NCBI GenBank assembly: GCA_014898425.1
Contig: RCSZ01000007.1
Location: forward strand, 1-64,000
Reading direction: 5' to 3'
Length of the DNA stretch: 64,000 nt
DNA from: Botryotinia globosa
Lineage: Eukaryota > Ascomycota > Leotiomycetes > Helotiales > Sclerotiniaceae
Numbering within the stretch: the stretch's first letter is position 1; each line of letters starts with the position of its first letter. Shown here piece after piece: positions 11,579 to 25,200 of the stretch. The notes under the pieces are model-generated. The model ran no database searches and was not told where the DNA came from. It saw only the letters and a program-made list of their open reading frames with translations. The translations under genes and the position numbers were made by a program.

Positions 11579-13211
11579 TCATCTCTTTGATTTATTTTGT
11601 ACACGATCAATAACTTTTGAATGAGGCGCATATCGACCATTCGAATTTCTCTTAGGTTTCTCCATTGGCTCTTGGCCGCCAAGTAGAAATCGGGTGTAAT
11701 TAACCACCGAGAGAAGTGTTTTTAACGGAAGGCTCGCGATAATCCCGAAAGCTTGTAATGGAAGAATCATAGCTGAAGATATCCAATCGAACATTATTCC
11801 GAAAGTGCCGCGCCTTTGCGAATTATTAGCTGCTGCTGCCGCCAATGAGATAGCATCATTCAATCGTGCTTCCAAATCCAATAGACGGCTTTCCGTTTGG
11901 AATGATTGGAGTGTAGCACGCTTTTCATAACGGCGTACAGCTCGGTTTAGAGCATCTAGATCTGGTTGCATTGTGCGACGAACTTCTGTGGTAAGAATTG
12001 CCGATTGCTTCCCATTCAAGACCAGCTCTGGCATGCATCCGGCGGACGAGTCTACATTCAAGGCTCGCGCCTCTAATTCCTCCAATCTTCGGACCAACGC
12101 GTCATTGTCTTCTGCCTTTTTTTCACTGGAACCATCGCACGAATGTGAATTCACAACCCTTTGTAAATGCAGTGTTCTTGCTCGTAATAACCTGACTAAA
12201 TGTGCCATTGGTCTCAGTTCTGATGCTAGTAAGAAAATGGTCAAATTGTAATTCGAGACCAATCCTTCGGACGGGCGGCTCAATTGTGATCGTATTGAAT
12301 GTAGTATATATGCCCCGACTATTGGAAATATGAAACATGATAATAAAGCCAATATCTCATGAACGTAGAGTTCATTGGTAGCAGACTCATGCACAGGCTG
12401 ACGTCGTTCTGTCTTGGAATGCGAGTTCAATTTGTCGTCCGACATGTCTTCGGGGTTCTCGGTCGTAGAGTCCATTGCGCATTCATCCCCACTTCCTTCC
12501 TCCCGAGCCATTTCCTCATTATATACCTCTTTCTTTCGAATCGACTGTGCTGAATGATACCAATCCCCTGAATTATTAGCATGCATTGAATACTATGGAC
12601 GCGTCTCTAACGTCGATTCGCCGCCATCATAACTATATCGCGGATTCCAGATTTCTGGACACAGATGACTTACATGGTACCCTTACAGACCAATTCAGTA
12701 GAATGGCCGCAAATCCAAGTAGCATAATATCTGTTATGACCGAATTTCCATTTGTGAAGAAGAGACCACCAATTGCTGGCAGAAGGGCAAAGGCTAGAGG
12801 GGCCGAATCCCAGTGAGAAGAATCATGACTGTGTTCTTCCTTCATATCGCTAGGTTTAGGGAATAGAATATCGTCGGTGGAATCCCTCAAACTCTTGTTA
12901 AATTCGTTCAGCGAATATTCCGAGAAGTTTGAACTCCTACGGCGACTTCCTTCTGAAGGTATTCCATCTGTGGACCAACGATTGGTACGACGTCGATTTA
13001 ATGTTGCTGTAGGCTCATCCCCAGTAATATTTAAAGCTCTGCCAGTTGGTGAGATACTCTTGGTTGGATTTGGTGACGAGGACCTATCGGTATTGATGAT
13101 GTTGAGGTTGTGGTTGAGGTTGTGGTTGAGGTTGTGGTTGAGGTTGTGGTTGAGGTTGTGGTTGTGGTTGTGGTTGTGGTTTCGGTTTCGAGACTCTTCA
13201 ACATTATTCAT
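11579..13211 (-). CDS. Conserved-type membrane protein with coiled coil, unknown function
   Basis: Exons 13211-12674 and 12567-11579, joined across intron 12568-12673 (GTAAGT...GCTAAT...TTCAG); phase agrees, giving 508 aa. The start is placed at ATG 13211; the frame is open further upstream but only with non-ATG codons. The N-terminus has an Asn-His/Leu repeat encoded by a GGTTGTGGTTGA-type microsatellite (about 13,095-13,185), then a Ser/Arg-rich region. Two adjacent hydrophobic segments precede the intron (around APLAFALLPAIGGLFF and ITDIMLLGFAAILL). Another lies at HEILALLSCFIFPIVGAYIL, followed by a helical, charged, probably coiled-coil region and a C-terminal amphipathic/membrane segment (ISSAMILPLQAFGIIASL). 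The family was not recognised, and a role is not inferred. Confidence 0.75.
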
Positions 13212-14366
13212 ATTGCCAGGGTTTATTTTGGGGTGGGTGGATCGATCTTGAATGGTCCTGCAGTGTGTTGTGTGGGGAAATGATGAGGCGAAAGGCAAAT
13301 CTGATGAAAATAATGGGGATGATGGAGATGTTTCTGCAAGGTACTCGAGTGGTGTTGAAGTTTATTAGATTGCGTGTAGGTAGGTACAATCGACGGAGAG
13401 GTTTTGATGTCGATAATACTAGGTAGGTGATTAACCACAGGAGATGAACAACCTTGGAAATGTTTAATAAATATGGTGGCTTTTACTGATTAATATCTTG
13501 CTCTTACTTTTGTGTCCACCGGTGGTCGCATTTCCGAAACTCAGCTGTGGTCTTGTTGATGTAAATCTTAACTCAATAACCTTATTACTTCCAGCTACCA
13601 ACCTACCAACCTACTCAGGTGCGCAATTGATTATCTAGTGCAGACCTCCACGTACATCAATTAAAGAGTACAGTTCTATCTGTACCGGTAGTTCTACTCG
13701 TCTTGTTTCAGGAAATATACCTATTACGTATATACATGTATAGATAGATAACGAAAAGGTAGAGATACCTACCTACTACGTATATACAAGACAGTGCTCG
13801 TGCTCGTGCTCGTGCTCGTAAGATCTTACATACAAGCCTGAGTACGAGCCAGGTCAGGGTCCAAGCTAGGATTTGCAATCGTCATTCTTCCCCTTAGCTC
13901 CAACATCAACATTTGCTATGTGTCTCCCTCCGTACTCGTCATTCCTACCAAAACATTCCACCCAATCTAATACATAGAATTATAGAAAGGCTCCCTAGAT
14001 ACAATCTGTGACTTGATAATCCCACTAATACCAGTTCATCACTCAAATAAGGTCTCACTACTAGCGATAGACTTTGTAGATAATTTTAGTTCCTAAGCTT
14101 AAGCTTACTGCCGAAAGCCCAGATCTAGGTACGGTATACCTAGCTCGCCTAGGCGCTGGTGATGACCTTCAGCATACGCTAAGCTTTATCCTTCATGGCC
14201 TGTCCTGTCGCGAATACAAACGCTGGATAGATTCCACCGTAGATTTGAAGTGGTAAAGAAAGTATCAATGACAAGGTATAAATTTACAAACCCTGAATGG
14301 CAGGAAAAAGGTGTTATTCATTTGTTTTTATAATTTACATCCATTTCTCTCCCTCTACACTCACTC
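13212..14366. other. Intergenic; short tandem repeats
   Basis: Promoter side of the coiled-coil membrane protein gene and 3' flank of the P450. Contains a 6-bp GTGCTC tandem repeat (13794-13819) and several ACCTAC/ACGTATATAC motifs. No gene was seen. Confidence 0.6.
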
Positions 14367-16645
14367 TTACAAGCCACGGAATCTCTCCTTTCCCCTTTCT
14401 ACGAATCTTAACGGCACTTTGTCCTCTTTTGCCATCTTCAGCACTATTTCTGCTTGATTGCATCTTCCAAGTATCTCCTTTGTTTCTCTAATAGCTTTTT
14501 CATAAATTTCTCTCCTCTCTTCATTATTCATAGTCTGTATTTCCTCATCTCTCGCCCATCTTGATACATCCAACTCCACACTATATTTCTGAAATAACAC
14601 AGTCAAAATAGCAATCATTTCAACTTGGGCAAATTTCTTGCCCGGACAAGCGCGTGGTCCCTCGCTAAAAGGTATGAATGCTCCTTTGACTGGTTTGAAC
14701 AATTCAGAGCTGTCATTGTCGATTTCATCTTTTACCGAATCCTCTTCATCCTCGTCCGTATGTGACATCTCTTCGCGACCTTCCCCTTTCTCGACAATCC
14801 ATCTTTCCGGTACAAAATCATTCAGATCCGTGCTTCCTTCCTCTGAAACATTGTGAGGCCAATACCTTGGGTTCCTGTGTGTCCCTACAGTATTCAGATG
14901 AATAAAACATCCTTCGGGCACTACTTTCTCCACTTCGTCGACTGTAACCTTCTGTTCACCTACAGTAACCTTAGGGATTGTCTCCGCTATCGGCATTAAT
15001 CTTAATTCTTCATTCAGCACCGCTCCTACCATGCTATTGTACAATTTTGGAAAATCACTCGTATATGTCCAATTCTGTGGCTTCTTTGAGCCGACAATCG
15101 AGTCAATGTCAGCTTGCATAGATGTCTGAGATAAGATGGAAATAGCGAGGTAGACAAAACAAAGCTGAATGCTGGATGCAGTTGTTTCATGACCGGCGAC
15201 GAGAAAAATGAAGGCATTTGATTTTATTTCGGCTTCGGTGAGGGGCAAGTCTTCGGTTTTATTTGATACCACGGGGTCTTTAGGGGAGTCCAGAGTCTCA
15301 GTAGATGCTTTGAGCATATTCCCTTGATGTTGTCAGTGTCATCAGAATGGATGTGCAAATTATAGTTGCGATCTTACCCATTAAATCCATGGTAACTTTG
15401 TCATGGTCTCCAGCTGATATTTGCGTCTTTTTATGCTCGAGTAGTCCGGTAACGTATTGATTTGTTTCTTTAAACGCTTTGTACACTTGTCTATGGCGCT
15501 TTACAGGTGAACGTTCTTGAAATGTCAGAAGAGTGAATGCTGGAGGGGGGACAAAGTAACTGACTCAACATCCATTGCGGCCATAACAGCATGAGCTATA
15601 TCACGATTAGTACCTATTTATTTATTTTTAATTCCATTTCGTTGTTACTTACAAGAAGACTACTCAAAACCGTATTCATGCAATCTTTGAATCCCAATGA
15701 ATGTTCTCCAATTGGTTTACTCAAACCCAAACTCGGCATCTCCACCCCTTCAATCTTCAAATCCCCATTACCCATATCTTCTTCCTCTTCTCCTTCCCAC
15801 AACTGTGGTAGTCCAAATCCCACTGCGCAAATGACATGCAAACTTAAAATTGCCGTATCACTCCCCGCATCTTCCACCCTCAACTCCTCATCACCCTTCT
15901 CGCTACTTCTACCCCTCCTCCCCCAAATTCTAATCATCCCCTCCGCTTGTCTAATACTCTCCGCCCAAACTAACTTTCTACTCTTTTCACCAAAGCTCTT
16001 CCCTACTACCTTCTTATGTCTCCTCCATTCCTCTCCTTCAATTGTCACAATGTTCTTCCCAAAAAACTCCAACACCTTATAATTCTTCACAGGTTTAACG
16101 AAATCATTTTTTCGCGTTGTGAATTGCGCTATCAACTCTGCGTTTGTCGTGCGTAAGAGATTGAGGTTCGAGGACGCGAATATGTAAGTGTCTCCATGGA
16201 GATCATAGGAAGAGCGGAGATTGAGGAAGGAGTTGCGGTGATTGGCTATGCTTTGGGGATGTCAAATGATTCGATGGGCTATTTTCTGGGGGGGGGGGGG
16301 GGGGGGGGGGGGTTGAAATAGGAGGGTGCAATATTGGAGAGAAGAAAAACTTACTATAGCCATCCCCAATGGCTCGTCCCAGGTAATCTCCTCAGAATTG
16401 GAATAATGAATTTCAACGTCAGAATGTTCTTTAATCCAATTGGCGCAAGAGCTAGAACAACCCTTTAACATCAGCGCCCTCATTTTCTTTCATTCCAAAC
16501 ATTGAATCCACCCACGTGTCTCAATAACCGGAAATCCAGTTTTCTGTGCTATCCTCCTAGATTCCAAGAATCCATTATACGCATTTCCCACTTTCCACAG
16601 CGACGACGTCAATAAAGCCAGTCCTATGAATAATATTCCGACCAT
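14367..16645 (-). CDS. Cytochrome P450 monooxygenase
   Basis: Six exons: 16645-16501, 16451-16356, 16245-15653, 15595-15565, 15515-15378 and 15322-14367. Introns have GT...AG ends and all phases agree, giving 652 aa. An N-terminal membrane anchor is followed by the I-helix AGHETT (377-382), the K-helix ExxR (439-442), a PERW motif, and the haem loop FSEGPRACPGKK with Cys560 as thiolate ligand. An endoplasmic-reticulum-anchored, haem-dependent monooxygenase is expected; substrate and CYP family are not assignable. Oddities: the protein is about 100 residues longer than typical, partly through an acidic insert (around EDEEDSVKDE) just before the haem loop. Intron 2 (16246-16355) contains a 25-base G run. 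The 31-bp fourth exon is only supported by phase and by the P450-like WPQWMLK...SPVK join. No polyketide, terpene or NRPS gene lies nearby. Confidence 0.88.
16288..16312 (+). repeat. G25 homopolymer inside P450 intron 2
   Basis: Twenty-five consecutive G on the plus strand, read as C25 in the transcript, about 40 nt from the 3' splice site. Length is likely polymorphic by slippage; exact length in an assembly is unreliable. Confidence 0.9.
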
Positions 16646-19600
16646 TCCGAATTCTTCGACGTTCAAAGCGATGCACGATAATTTGGTAGGATGATAGATT
16701 ACGAATCACGACTATCCAAAATGCAAAACAAAAATTCAACATTCAGTTGGAGAATCGTCAATTGATTGATCAAATAAATAATCGTCGATCACTCCAACCC
16801 TGACATGAACAAAAAGAGTAAGTCGACCGAGTGAAATTCAATATATGTAATCCTTCATACATGTACATATGTAAGATACGGAGCTGTAACCCTCATTCAT
16901 AATCTCGACACCTATCATGATGGCTCGAAGTGTAGATAATCCCTCATAGATGGATAGCCTAGGTACGCATGGAAGATGAAGGAAAACATGTGGATAGAGA
17001 TAAGCATAAGCATAAACATGAACAGAACCTCGATTCAAAACAACTATTGAATTTTATATGGAGGTATGGAGTAACTATATTTATTTATTCGTCCATGATT
17101 CTCTAGAAAGTCCCTCCAAACCCAGGGTCTCGTATGTAGGTAGTATTCTTTAATCATAGTTTATCTATGAATGGAAGACATCCTCTGTACTTTGTAAGTT
17201 ACATTTGATTATTCCATCCAAGTAAGGAGGTTACCTGGCTGGCACAGTCTAGACTTCAAAAGCTCAAAGCTCACAGCTGAAACCCCACTCCTCCCCTGAA
17301 ATGATGAACCAACCATAACAACCACCCCCTCACCCCCGCCCCCATCAATCCTACCACCCTTGAATCTTGATAACGTCCTTGTTGTCCGTAGCCATATTAT
17401 CGCCGACTCGACCCCGCCGTACGTATATGTAACTACATGCCTCTACATACCTATACAAGCGAGGTCTCCCAACAAGGTACGAGTACTCGAACAGGTAAAC
17501 ATTTTCATCCACCAAGATTAGCTATGCATTCAACGAATATTGATTAACTGCTGTTTGGAGCCACTTGAAGCTGTTTAAAGACAGCCAGGACTGACGTGCA
17601 TATAGATACAAGGTCTGTAGATTACATAGCATCCAAATACTTCCGGTAGATACACTCAGGTACACACAGCTTAGCTCTAGCTTTTTTGTACTCCATGTAA
17701 CCTTAGCACTAGCAACTCAGGGTAGCAGCACTTCAATACGCAATAAATCCATAAATCTCTGCATTAAAAAAATCCAACAAGATTTTGATTTCTTTTGTTC
17801 ACTCAAACTTTCTTTGGTCCTTAAGACCCATTCAATTGAACTTCGATGACCTTACATCATTATTATATCGATTGCGAGCTCCAAAAATAAGCCTGGCATA
17901 CTTCGTTTGGATAAACAAGTCCCAACACGCATAATAGTATCCAAGCACGTATTCCTAAAATCAAACCCTGAATTTAAACCCGTTCCATTTATTGATATCC
18001 GCTCTCATACATGCAGTACCTACGCCATACCATTGCCATTCCCATGCCTTGCCAGCCGCCTGTACCGCACATTTCCTAATTTACCCATCCGTCCCGATTG
18101 CAAAACCACCCTTCGATGAGACCCTTCGATATCAGCCATTCATCACATCCTCATCCTCAAACTCGACCCCTAACCTCGACCCTCAATCTCGTCCTTCGCC
18201 CTATCGATTCGAATTTTCATCTATTGTCCCAACTCCTTGGTCTAGGTCGCCGTCCGTCGCTAATATCCGAGCACATCGGGCACCAGCAAGGCAAGTACGG
18301 ACACCCATACGGGCACCAGTGGAAGCCATTTTTCGCTTGCACGCTACTATCGGCAATTAGAGTTTGAATTTTGACCCAGTATAGGGGACCTCCAGCTATC
18401 TGCTATCAAGCTCTTGGCCCCTCTAAGATAATGATTATGCTGAAAGAATTATCGAATGAACGTTCTCTGATATTGGAAAATTCTGATCAATTAACAAAAT
18501 GGTTAATGATTAACGATTGATTAGTGCGTGGTGTGAATATAAGCTGCATGTGAAATACCCAGACACATTATACATCCCTCCCTTTCCATCCCTAACCTAT
18601 GCATTACTGATACACAAAAGTACCTCACTGGTACGTCATTTCAACTCCATTCTCTTCACCCCAGTAACTTAGACCTAAAAGCAGCTCTCCCTCAAACAAA
18701 TCCCCAATTAATTCATTCTCTTATGGGAAGTCTGCGGAGATGCTACGGAATGGTCACGTAAAGGGATATTATAATGGTAGCCAAGAGATAAAAATGCAAA
18801 CAAATGTGAATACATCCAAACAGAATCTAACAAACGCTCAAAAAATACCAAAAAAGTATGTACTGCGTAGATAAATCAAGGCACCACTTCAATTTTCTAC
18901 CCCCCAAATGCTTCTTCGTCAAGCTCTTTTAGTCGCTTCGCATACACGCATCCAAACTTCATAATCATGCATATGCAATTCTACAAACGGAATCAGGTAC
19001 TACAAATTATATATTATCCACATGTATAGGCAGGTAGAAGGGTAGGTATTAGTACATGCACATGCAAATCATACCCGTCTAGCCGCTCACTCAAGTACAC
19101 TCAAATCAAAAGGAGTAGGTAACAATATCCATTGATTATTCCAGGTCTTATTAAATCTAGACCCGACTACTGTATACATTCTCGTCTCATTTCTTCTTAT
19201 CCTTGCTTTGCTTTGCTTTTCTCTACTTTGCCTGATTTCGTTCCCCGCATTTTCATGCTTCTTACCTTTCAATGCCATATCTGCGATATGAGGAAAGGCA
19301 ACGAATTAATGGGTAGATATGTAAATAAAAAATATTCAACTCTCCTAATCATAATTTAGCCCGACTGGCCAGCCGTAAAGATTGTCGCCTTTGAGTTCCA
19401 TGCTTCAAGTAACCTTGGTGAGTCGAAAAATTGCATCCATAATTCCATGTACAAATTCCTTTCATTCACGTATCCAACCATCCACCTCGTATCATTACCC
19501 TCATAACACCAATCCATCCCGTAAAATAATATCCAGTACCAATAATTCAAACCATCAACCTCCATTAAAAATACCGTAACAAAGTAGCTAATCAAAGTGT

Positions 19601-20094
19601 GCAGGGAAAAGGAGAATTTGTCCACGTATTAAGTCTCCAAACCCGAGTGAGTACAGGTTCGAAGTCCCAAGGTTCCATATGTGGCCGAGCCCAAACTTTT
19701 CCACCACAAGACTCTGCCAACCAATTTCAATTCCACCTCGACCTCCACACATTTGATAATTTCAATATAACTCAAACATCAATCGCAAAGATGAGAGAAC
19801 AGTGAAAGGAAAACTAGAATAAAGTGCGCAATGTAAAAGAAGTGATTTCAAAACAAAACAAAAACAAAAAAGATAGCACACCCAAATCGAACGCTTGCAC
19901 CACCACCATCTCATCTCATCTTAGTCTCCGCCAGTTTTATGCATATAAAAAATATGCCAGTAAGACATGCTATGATATGATATTCGCTCGCTTACTCAAA
20001 TAAGTATATGACAACCTCCAACGGGGTGGGTTAAAAACGAAGCGCCAATACTCCCTCTCCATTGCTTTTCGATAAACCTAAAGAGAGTCGTTCC
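16646..20094. other. Long intergenic region
   Basis: Between the P450 start and the stop of the PF11001-like gene. Mostly AT-rich with many short ACCTAGGT/TACGTA motifs and C-rich stretches near 17,300 and 18,150. Apart from the coding-like piece at 19356-19752, no gene was supportable. Confidence 0.5.
19356..19752 (-). other. Coding-like fragment, unresolved
   Basis: An ATG at 19752 opens a 54-codon frame (MCGGRGGIEIGW...). An overlapping frame then runs to a stop at about 19356, rich in Trp/Tyr (EVDGLNYWYWILFYGMDW). Both read like protein, but no clean splice joining them in phase was found. It may be a decayed gene or a chance open frame. The family was not recognised. Confidence 0.2.
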
Positions 20095-22223
20095 TTAACC
20101 CTGATGAATATTTGGATCTTGTTTAAGATCTGCATTATGGTGGCCATAGTTATTACTGTCGAGAAAATCGAATGCGCCATGATGTTGATGGGTGGGAAGT
20201 TGATGTGGATGACCCAGACTTCCTGTTCGGAGTTGACTTCCTATTTGAGGAGTTGTCTCGTATTGAGATCTATGTGGCAATCCATCGTAGCTGCTTTGGA
20301 CACTGTGACCAATAGAATGCGATGGTAACATGGATTGAGAGTTGGGTGGGGGAAGTTGATACGAATTAGAGGAGAAGGGTTGTGGGGAATTCGATGTGAA
20401 CGATTGAGATTGTGGAGATGTTGTGTAGAAACTTGAGGCCGGAGATGGATGACTGAAGAAAGATGATGTCCAGCTCACATTTGCTTGTTGGGAGTTCTGG
20501 TATTGAGCTGGAGACATGGAAGTGGACATGGAACGTTGAGGTTGGTCTTGTAGGCTTGAGCTACTAGGATCATTGAAGTTAACACGCGGTACGTATCCAG
20601 TAGCGGTATGAATGTAAGAGGAATTGTGCATGTGATCTTCCTGTTGTTGATTGTATCGAACCGAGACGTGCCGAGCTGGTGCATATACATTATCATGTTC
20701 TCTCTGATGATTGGAAGACGTTCGTTGCTGTGCTTGCTGAACTTGAATGATTGACGGCGATACCGAGCTATGCGGAGTCAAAATCATTGGCGAGGTTGCT
20801 ATTTCTTGAGGTTGCAAATCATCGTCTTCAAGCTTCATGCCCTCATCTGGTTCGTCGTCTGAAATTTCCGCGCCGTTTCTGTCACCATACATTACCGAGA
20901 TATAAGTATCGGGGTCTAATAAGAAGTTAGCCATCTGACGAGACATTATTTAAACCAAAAAGAAATACTGACCTCGCTCGCCATTTTTGTACTGCTCCTC
21001 CATTCGAGCAACCTTGAATATTTCCTTTAAAAAGGGCCTCTTGGCAGAATTCTCGGGGTGATCCTTTTCGGTAAACCAATTCGACATAGCTTCCATCGTA
21101 ACTTCTTCCAATTTCTTGATGTTGAGGTTTAGCTTTTGAACGGCGGAACATTGCTTATGATATGGCTCGATAATCATTCTCAAAATATGTACCAATAAAC
21201 GTATTCGCTCTAATCAAGATATTAATGACGATGTCTTTGATTTACATGGTGATGTTGAACTTACCAGGTTTCAAAAGGTGATCTGGTTCTCTGTGGCGAA
21301 CTGACAAATCTCCACTTGTAGCTGGCCACCATGGCGGGGCTTGTTCAGCACCTTTGGTATATGGGTAATGTGTCTGCTTTCTGGGCTCAACGAGCTTCAC
21401 AAAAGCTTTTCCCATCACCTTACAAGACGCTTGCTGCATATCCTTGAAACGACAACTGTAGAATTTTGTAACCTCTTCCTCATCACCTATTCTCAGTAAC
21501 ATTGTCTTCCTCTCTACGATGGGACTTGGTGTATCTTCACTTGAATCATCATATTGATGATGATATCTCTTGTTTTTTTTCGATCCTGTCGAATCATCGT
21601 CGTCAGAATCCTCTGAACTCTGTCGAAGCTGACGGTGTCGACGCCTCTTTCCAGAACTTGAAGCATTTCCTGTAAGTCTCCTCATACCTGGTGCGTTGTC
21701 CATGCTAAACTCACTGTAGCCGCTCTCTTGATTGTAGGCTGTAGAGACGGACATCAGCAAGACAGACATAGAGATAATTTGAAAGGTGACTGACATGATG
21801 AGTTTGAAAATGAGGCATCCAGAGCAGCTCTTTGTACAGATTTGTGAAAATCATTCTTCAAGTGTGGAGAGAATATTCTAGGTTGAAAATTCTTCAGAGT
21901 TTGGGAAGTGTAATTTACTTCCCTTCCATCGTCAAGAATAGCGATGACGGCAAACTCTTTTACCGGAATACGAGCGCAGGATCTCAATGCTTCCTCCACA
22001 GTCTAAGGAGGTGTTAGTGAATTCACTTGCAATCAGATAAATGGAATGTCACTCAACGTACAAGAGCTAATTCGTGAGGGTGAGGGCGGTGTGGTATAAT
22101 TGGTGTGAGTCGAGCTTCACTCAAGGAAGTTTGGCTGCAATCGAATGGTCTCTCCGCGGGATTGGGCCATGACTCACGGCCATAACAATCCCTCGATTGC
22201 ATGGGATTCTCATGCTGAACCAT
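20095..22223 (-). CDS. PF11001-like (YDR124W / hrmA-associated type) helical-bundle protein
   Basis: Five exons: 22223-22062, 22002-21795, 21738-21265, 21209-20973 and 20915-20095. The introns (55-59 bp) have GT...AG ends, several with clear CTAAC-like branch points, and phases agree, giving 633 aa. A central Arg/Asp/Ser-rich segment (SSGKRRRHRQL...EDSDDDDS) precedes a conserved-looking helical region spanning exons 3-4 (PPWWP, VRHREPDHLLKPERIRLL, ...WFTEKDHPEN). This resembles the fungal family once called DUF2841, related to yeast YDR124W and a protein of the Aspergillus hrmA-associated cluster. The C-terminal exon is Gln/Ser/Pro-rich and probably disordered, suggesting a nuclear or regulatory role. 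Molecular function is unknown for the family. ATG 22223 was chosen because exon 1 joins in phase and reads as protein. Confidence 0.8.
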
Positions 22224-25200
22224 ATTCAAGAAAGGTATTCAGATGATAGATAGACTAAGTAAGGGCTCTGAATCTTTGACTCGAGGCGGTGAGGTTACAA
22301 GTGGAGCTATCGTATTGATGATATACTTGACAAGTCCGTGAGGTGTGAGACGTATCAGGAATTAGGAGCACAGGAGACTGCTTTAATGACTGCTCGACAA
22401 TCTACTGTTTACCAAAACTGAATGTTAGCGTATTAATTTACGCATATGCATGATAAAGATCCGAGTCTGTAAGGAGATCCAAGACATGGAGATGGAAAAA
22501 GTAAATCAATGAGGCTTACATCAAAACCGGGGTTATCTTCGTATTAATATCATAAACTCATGGCAACTATAAGAAAAAATTCACAGAAGGGAAAAAAGTG
22601 GCGTTATATCGGGATTCAATTTCGAAGGTAACACAAAAGCAGATTCCAGCCAGATAGGTGGGGGAGCTGAGTTTATAGTCGCAAATTATCGATTGAGGCG
22701 TCAAGTACCCAAGCATGAGACCCAAGAGTGACTATCTTACCACCGTTCCGACCGAGTAAACTCTTTGCCGATACGAGACCGTACGGACCGACTTTCGGAA
22801 TTGGGCACCGAAACACTTGTGAGTTGACGTGAGATATGAGATGGTGTATTGTAAGGAATTGAGGTTTTTGACGAGCGTTGAGTATCTGTTGACACTATGC
22901 AATTGACTATTCAATCGCCGCTATATCGAGAAATTGGACGTCCCAGAGAGAACTTGAGACAATCTAATATTCTTCGGAAACCGGCAGTAGTAATTGTTTC
23001 AGTTGATTAATTTTTCGATTTTTCAGGGACCTTTTTGGGCCTTAATCCGCCGTTTGATCTTCGAACCCTTGGGACCATTAGACGCGCGGGGAATCTGGAC
23101 TGAGATGTTAAGTGAGACCAAAATAGATTCCTAGATCAGTGGAGATACAGTCGATTGAAATAAGTATCAGTAATAGATATATGATCGATCCACAACTGTG
23201 TGTAAAATGAGCAACTAGATGACAGATCTGGTATCTAGATGAAAGGGAGAAAGGTAAGAGAAAATGGCAAGAATGAAAGAGGTGATTTAAGATAAGGACA
23301 GAAGATTCGAGTAAAATCCCGTAGGCAATGTACGGTAAAAAGGCTGCATGGAGGATAGAATGGGTGAGGGGATATGTATGACGCAAAAAGCCCCCAGTCG
23401 CTTGTAGGACACCAAGCTTTAACGAAGCTCTGAAATAAATTCGATGCGCTGTTCAATATGTTATGGTTATGATTCACGGTTCGTTTGACTCTACAGTATT
23501 TATTTCTGTTGTGTTCCTGTCTGTACATCTAGGCTTGCGTTGCGTTTGCGTTATTCAGTGGTTCGTTGAATAATAAATGTTGTGCTACCATTTGGGAGAC
23601 GGGGGGTGGGGAGGATGGAGGAACGACCAAAATCGCGACCTACAACAATTGAAATAAATAAATTAATCCTGGCCAATATTAGAATTTATTTTATACAGAT
23701 TCCTTGAAGCAGCATGCCGGAATTTCCAAGAGGATTTGATCATCACTGAGTACCCAGGTTGTTGGGTACAGCTTTGCAAGCCTTGGAAAGCCTATTGACT
23801 TGATGATTGACGGAAATCCATGTTATCCATGTTTTGGTGTAGACACATGGACCCCTACAAAGACCAGTAAGGAATTAGGGTATACCACGCAACGGTTCCT
23901 GGGGTTTCAAACCTAATTAATCCTTGAAGTTTGCCTTGCCGTCGTATGTATTACTCGGCATGAATTAATGAATTAATGGACTAATGGATGGACTAAGAGA
24001 TTTGGTTGAATGAGGGTGTTGTGACACTCATACAATGCAACGCGATGTGATGCTGGTATACGCTGGATAATAAGCGATGATAACCTACCTATGCTTGCTT
24101 TGGTGGATAATCCCTTCGGACTAGATAAGATAAAGATTGGTGTTATGACATCTTTACTATTTTGGTATATCTTTGCAATAAGGGTAAAATGCTCACTCCA
24201 TATGCAAAATTCGTGGAAATAACATTTTGAGTTTAGGTGCGAAAAGACGGTTGTCGATTTGTCGGTTCGTGTTTATGGTTTACTGCTTTCTACCTTTATG
24301 GTTTTGTTTCTAATTCAACAAATTAGCTACATCCTTGATAACGACGCCAGGAGGTATACGTTTCGAACAGAAAATCATTTGGTTGAGGTGAATAATCTTA
24401 TGGAATTAAATCGAAAAAACGTGGGGAATCGTGGGGGGCAAGGGACCATAATCATAACCATCAACGGCCCTTCGAGAATTCGGATTCAAAGTCTAGAATT
24501 GATACCAGGTGTAGCATTCTATACCTGGAAGACATGGATTCGAAGAGGGGAGGGCCGAGGCGCATATTGCGGGAAAGGCAAACAGCGTGAGAAAGTAATC
24601 CTGCGATGAGAATCAAGAAGTAAGCCTGAATGGGCACACTTCCAAGACTGTGGCTTTTTCTGGTGTGACCATGAAGATTAGGAACTGTATGCATAAATAG
24701 ATGTCCACGGTAGACTTATCTGGGTAATAATGTCTATACATCATGAATAGAGGTGAATCTTCTCGATGAGATATATAGATAGATGTTTAGAAACTATTGA
24801 TCAACTCGAGTAGATGGAGTGAAGTTGTAATTGAGCTCGAAGCTAAAGAAAAATTAGGTCCATGCACTAGGTACTAAATTCATTACTTACTTCATAAAGC
24901 TCCTAGTTACGTACTCTAGCTTCTTATCCTTTTCTTTTCTTTTCTTTTCTTTCCTTTCCTTTCCTTTGATTTTATTTTTGTTTCTGTTTTTGCTTTCTTT
25001 TTCTCTTTCTTTTTCTTTCAATCCATGTATACCCTTCTCCCTCTTCGGCAATCAGTACCCCTCTCGACCATAATGCGGTACGTCAATTTTTTTTTTCAAC
25101 ATTTCGAGCTATATCTGCATCGGTACCTAGATAGCTGAGTGAAAAAGCCATCTTATTGTATTCCAACAATATTTCGTAATACTTGACCTCAATGCAGATC

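Noticed and set aside
15516..15564. Apparent frameshift at a C6 run in the P450
   Set aside because: Resolved as a 49-bp intron (GTCAGT...CTGAC...CAAG) that joins WMLK to the SPVKRHR segment in phase.
16262..16483. ATG-started open frame over the start of the P450 gene
   Set aside because: It reads through the C25 intron tract. A different frame, using exons 16645-16501 and 16451-16356, keeps phase with the P450 and has consensus splice sites.
14367..22223. Possible secondary-metabolite cluster around the P450
   Set aside because: No polyketide synthase, NRPS, terpene synthase, prenyltransferase or pathway regulator lies nearby; one P450 is not a cluster.
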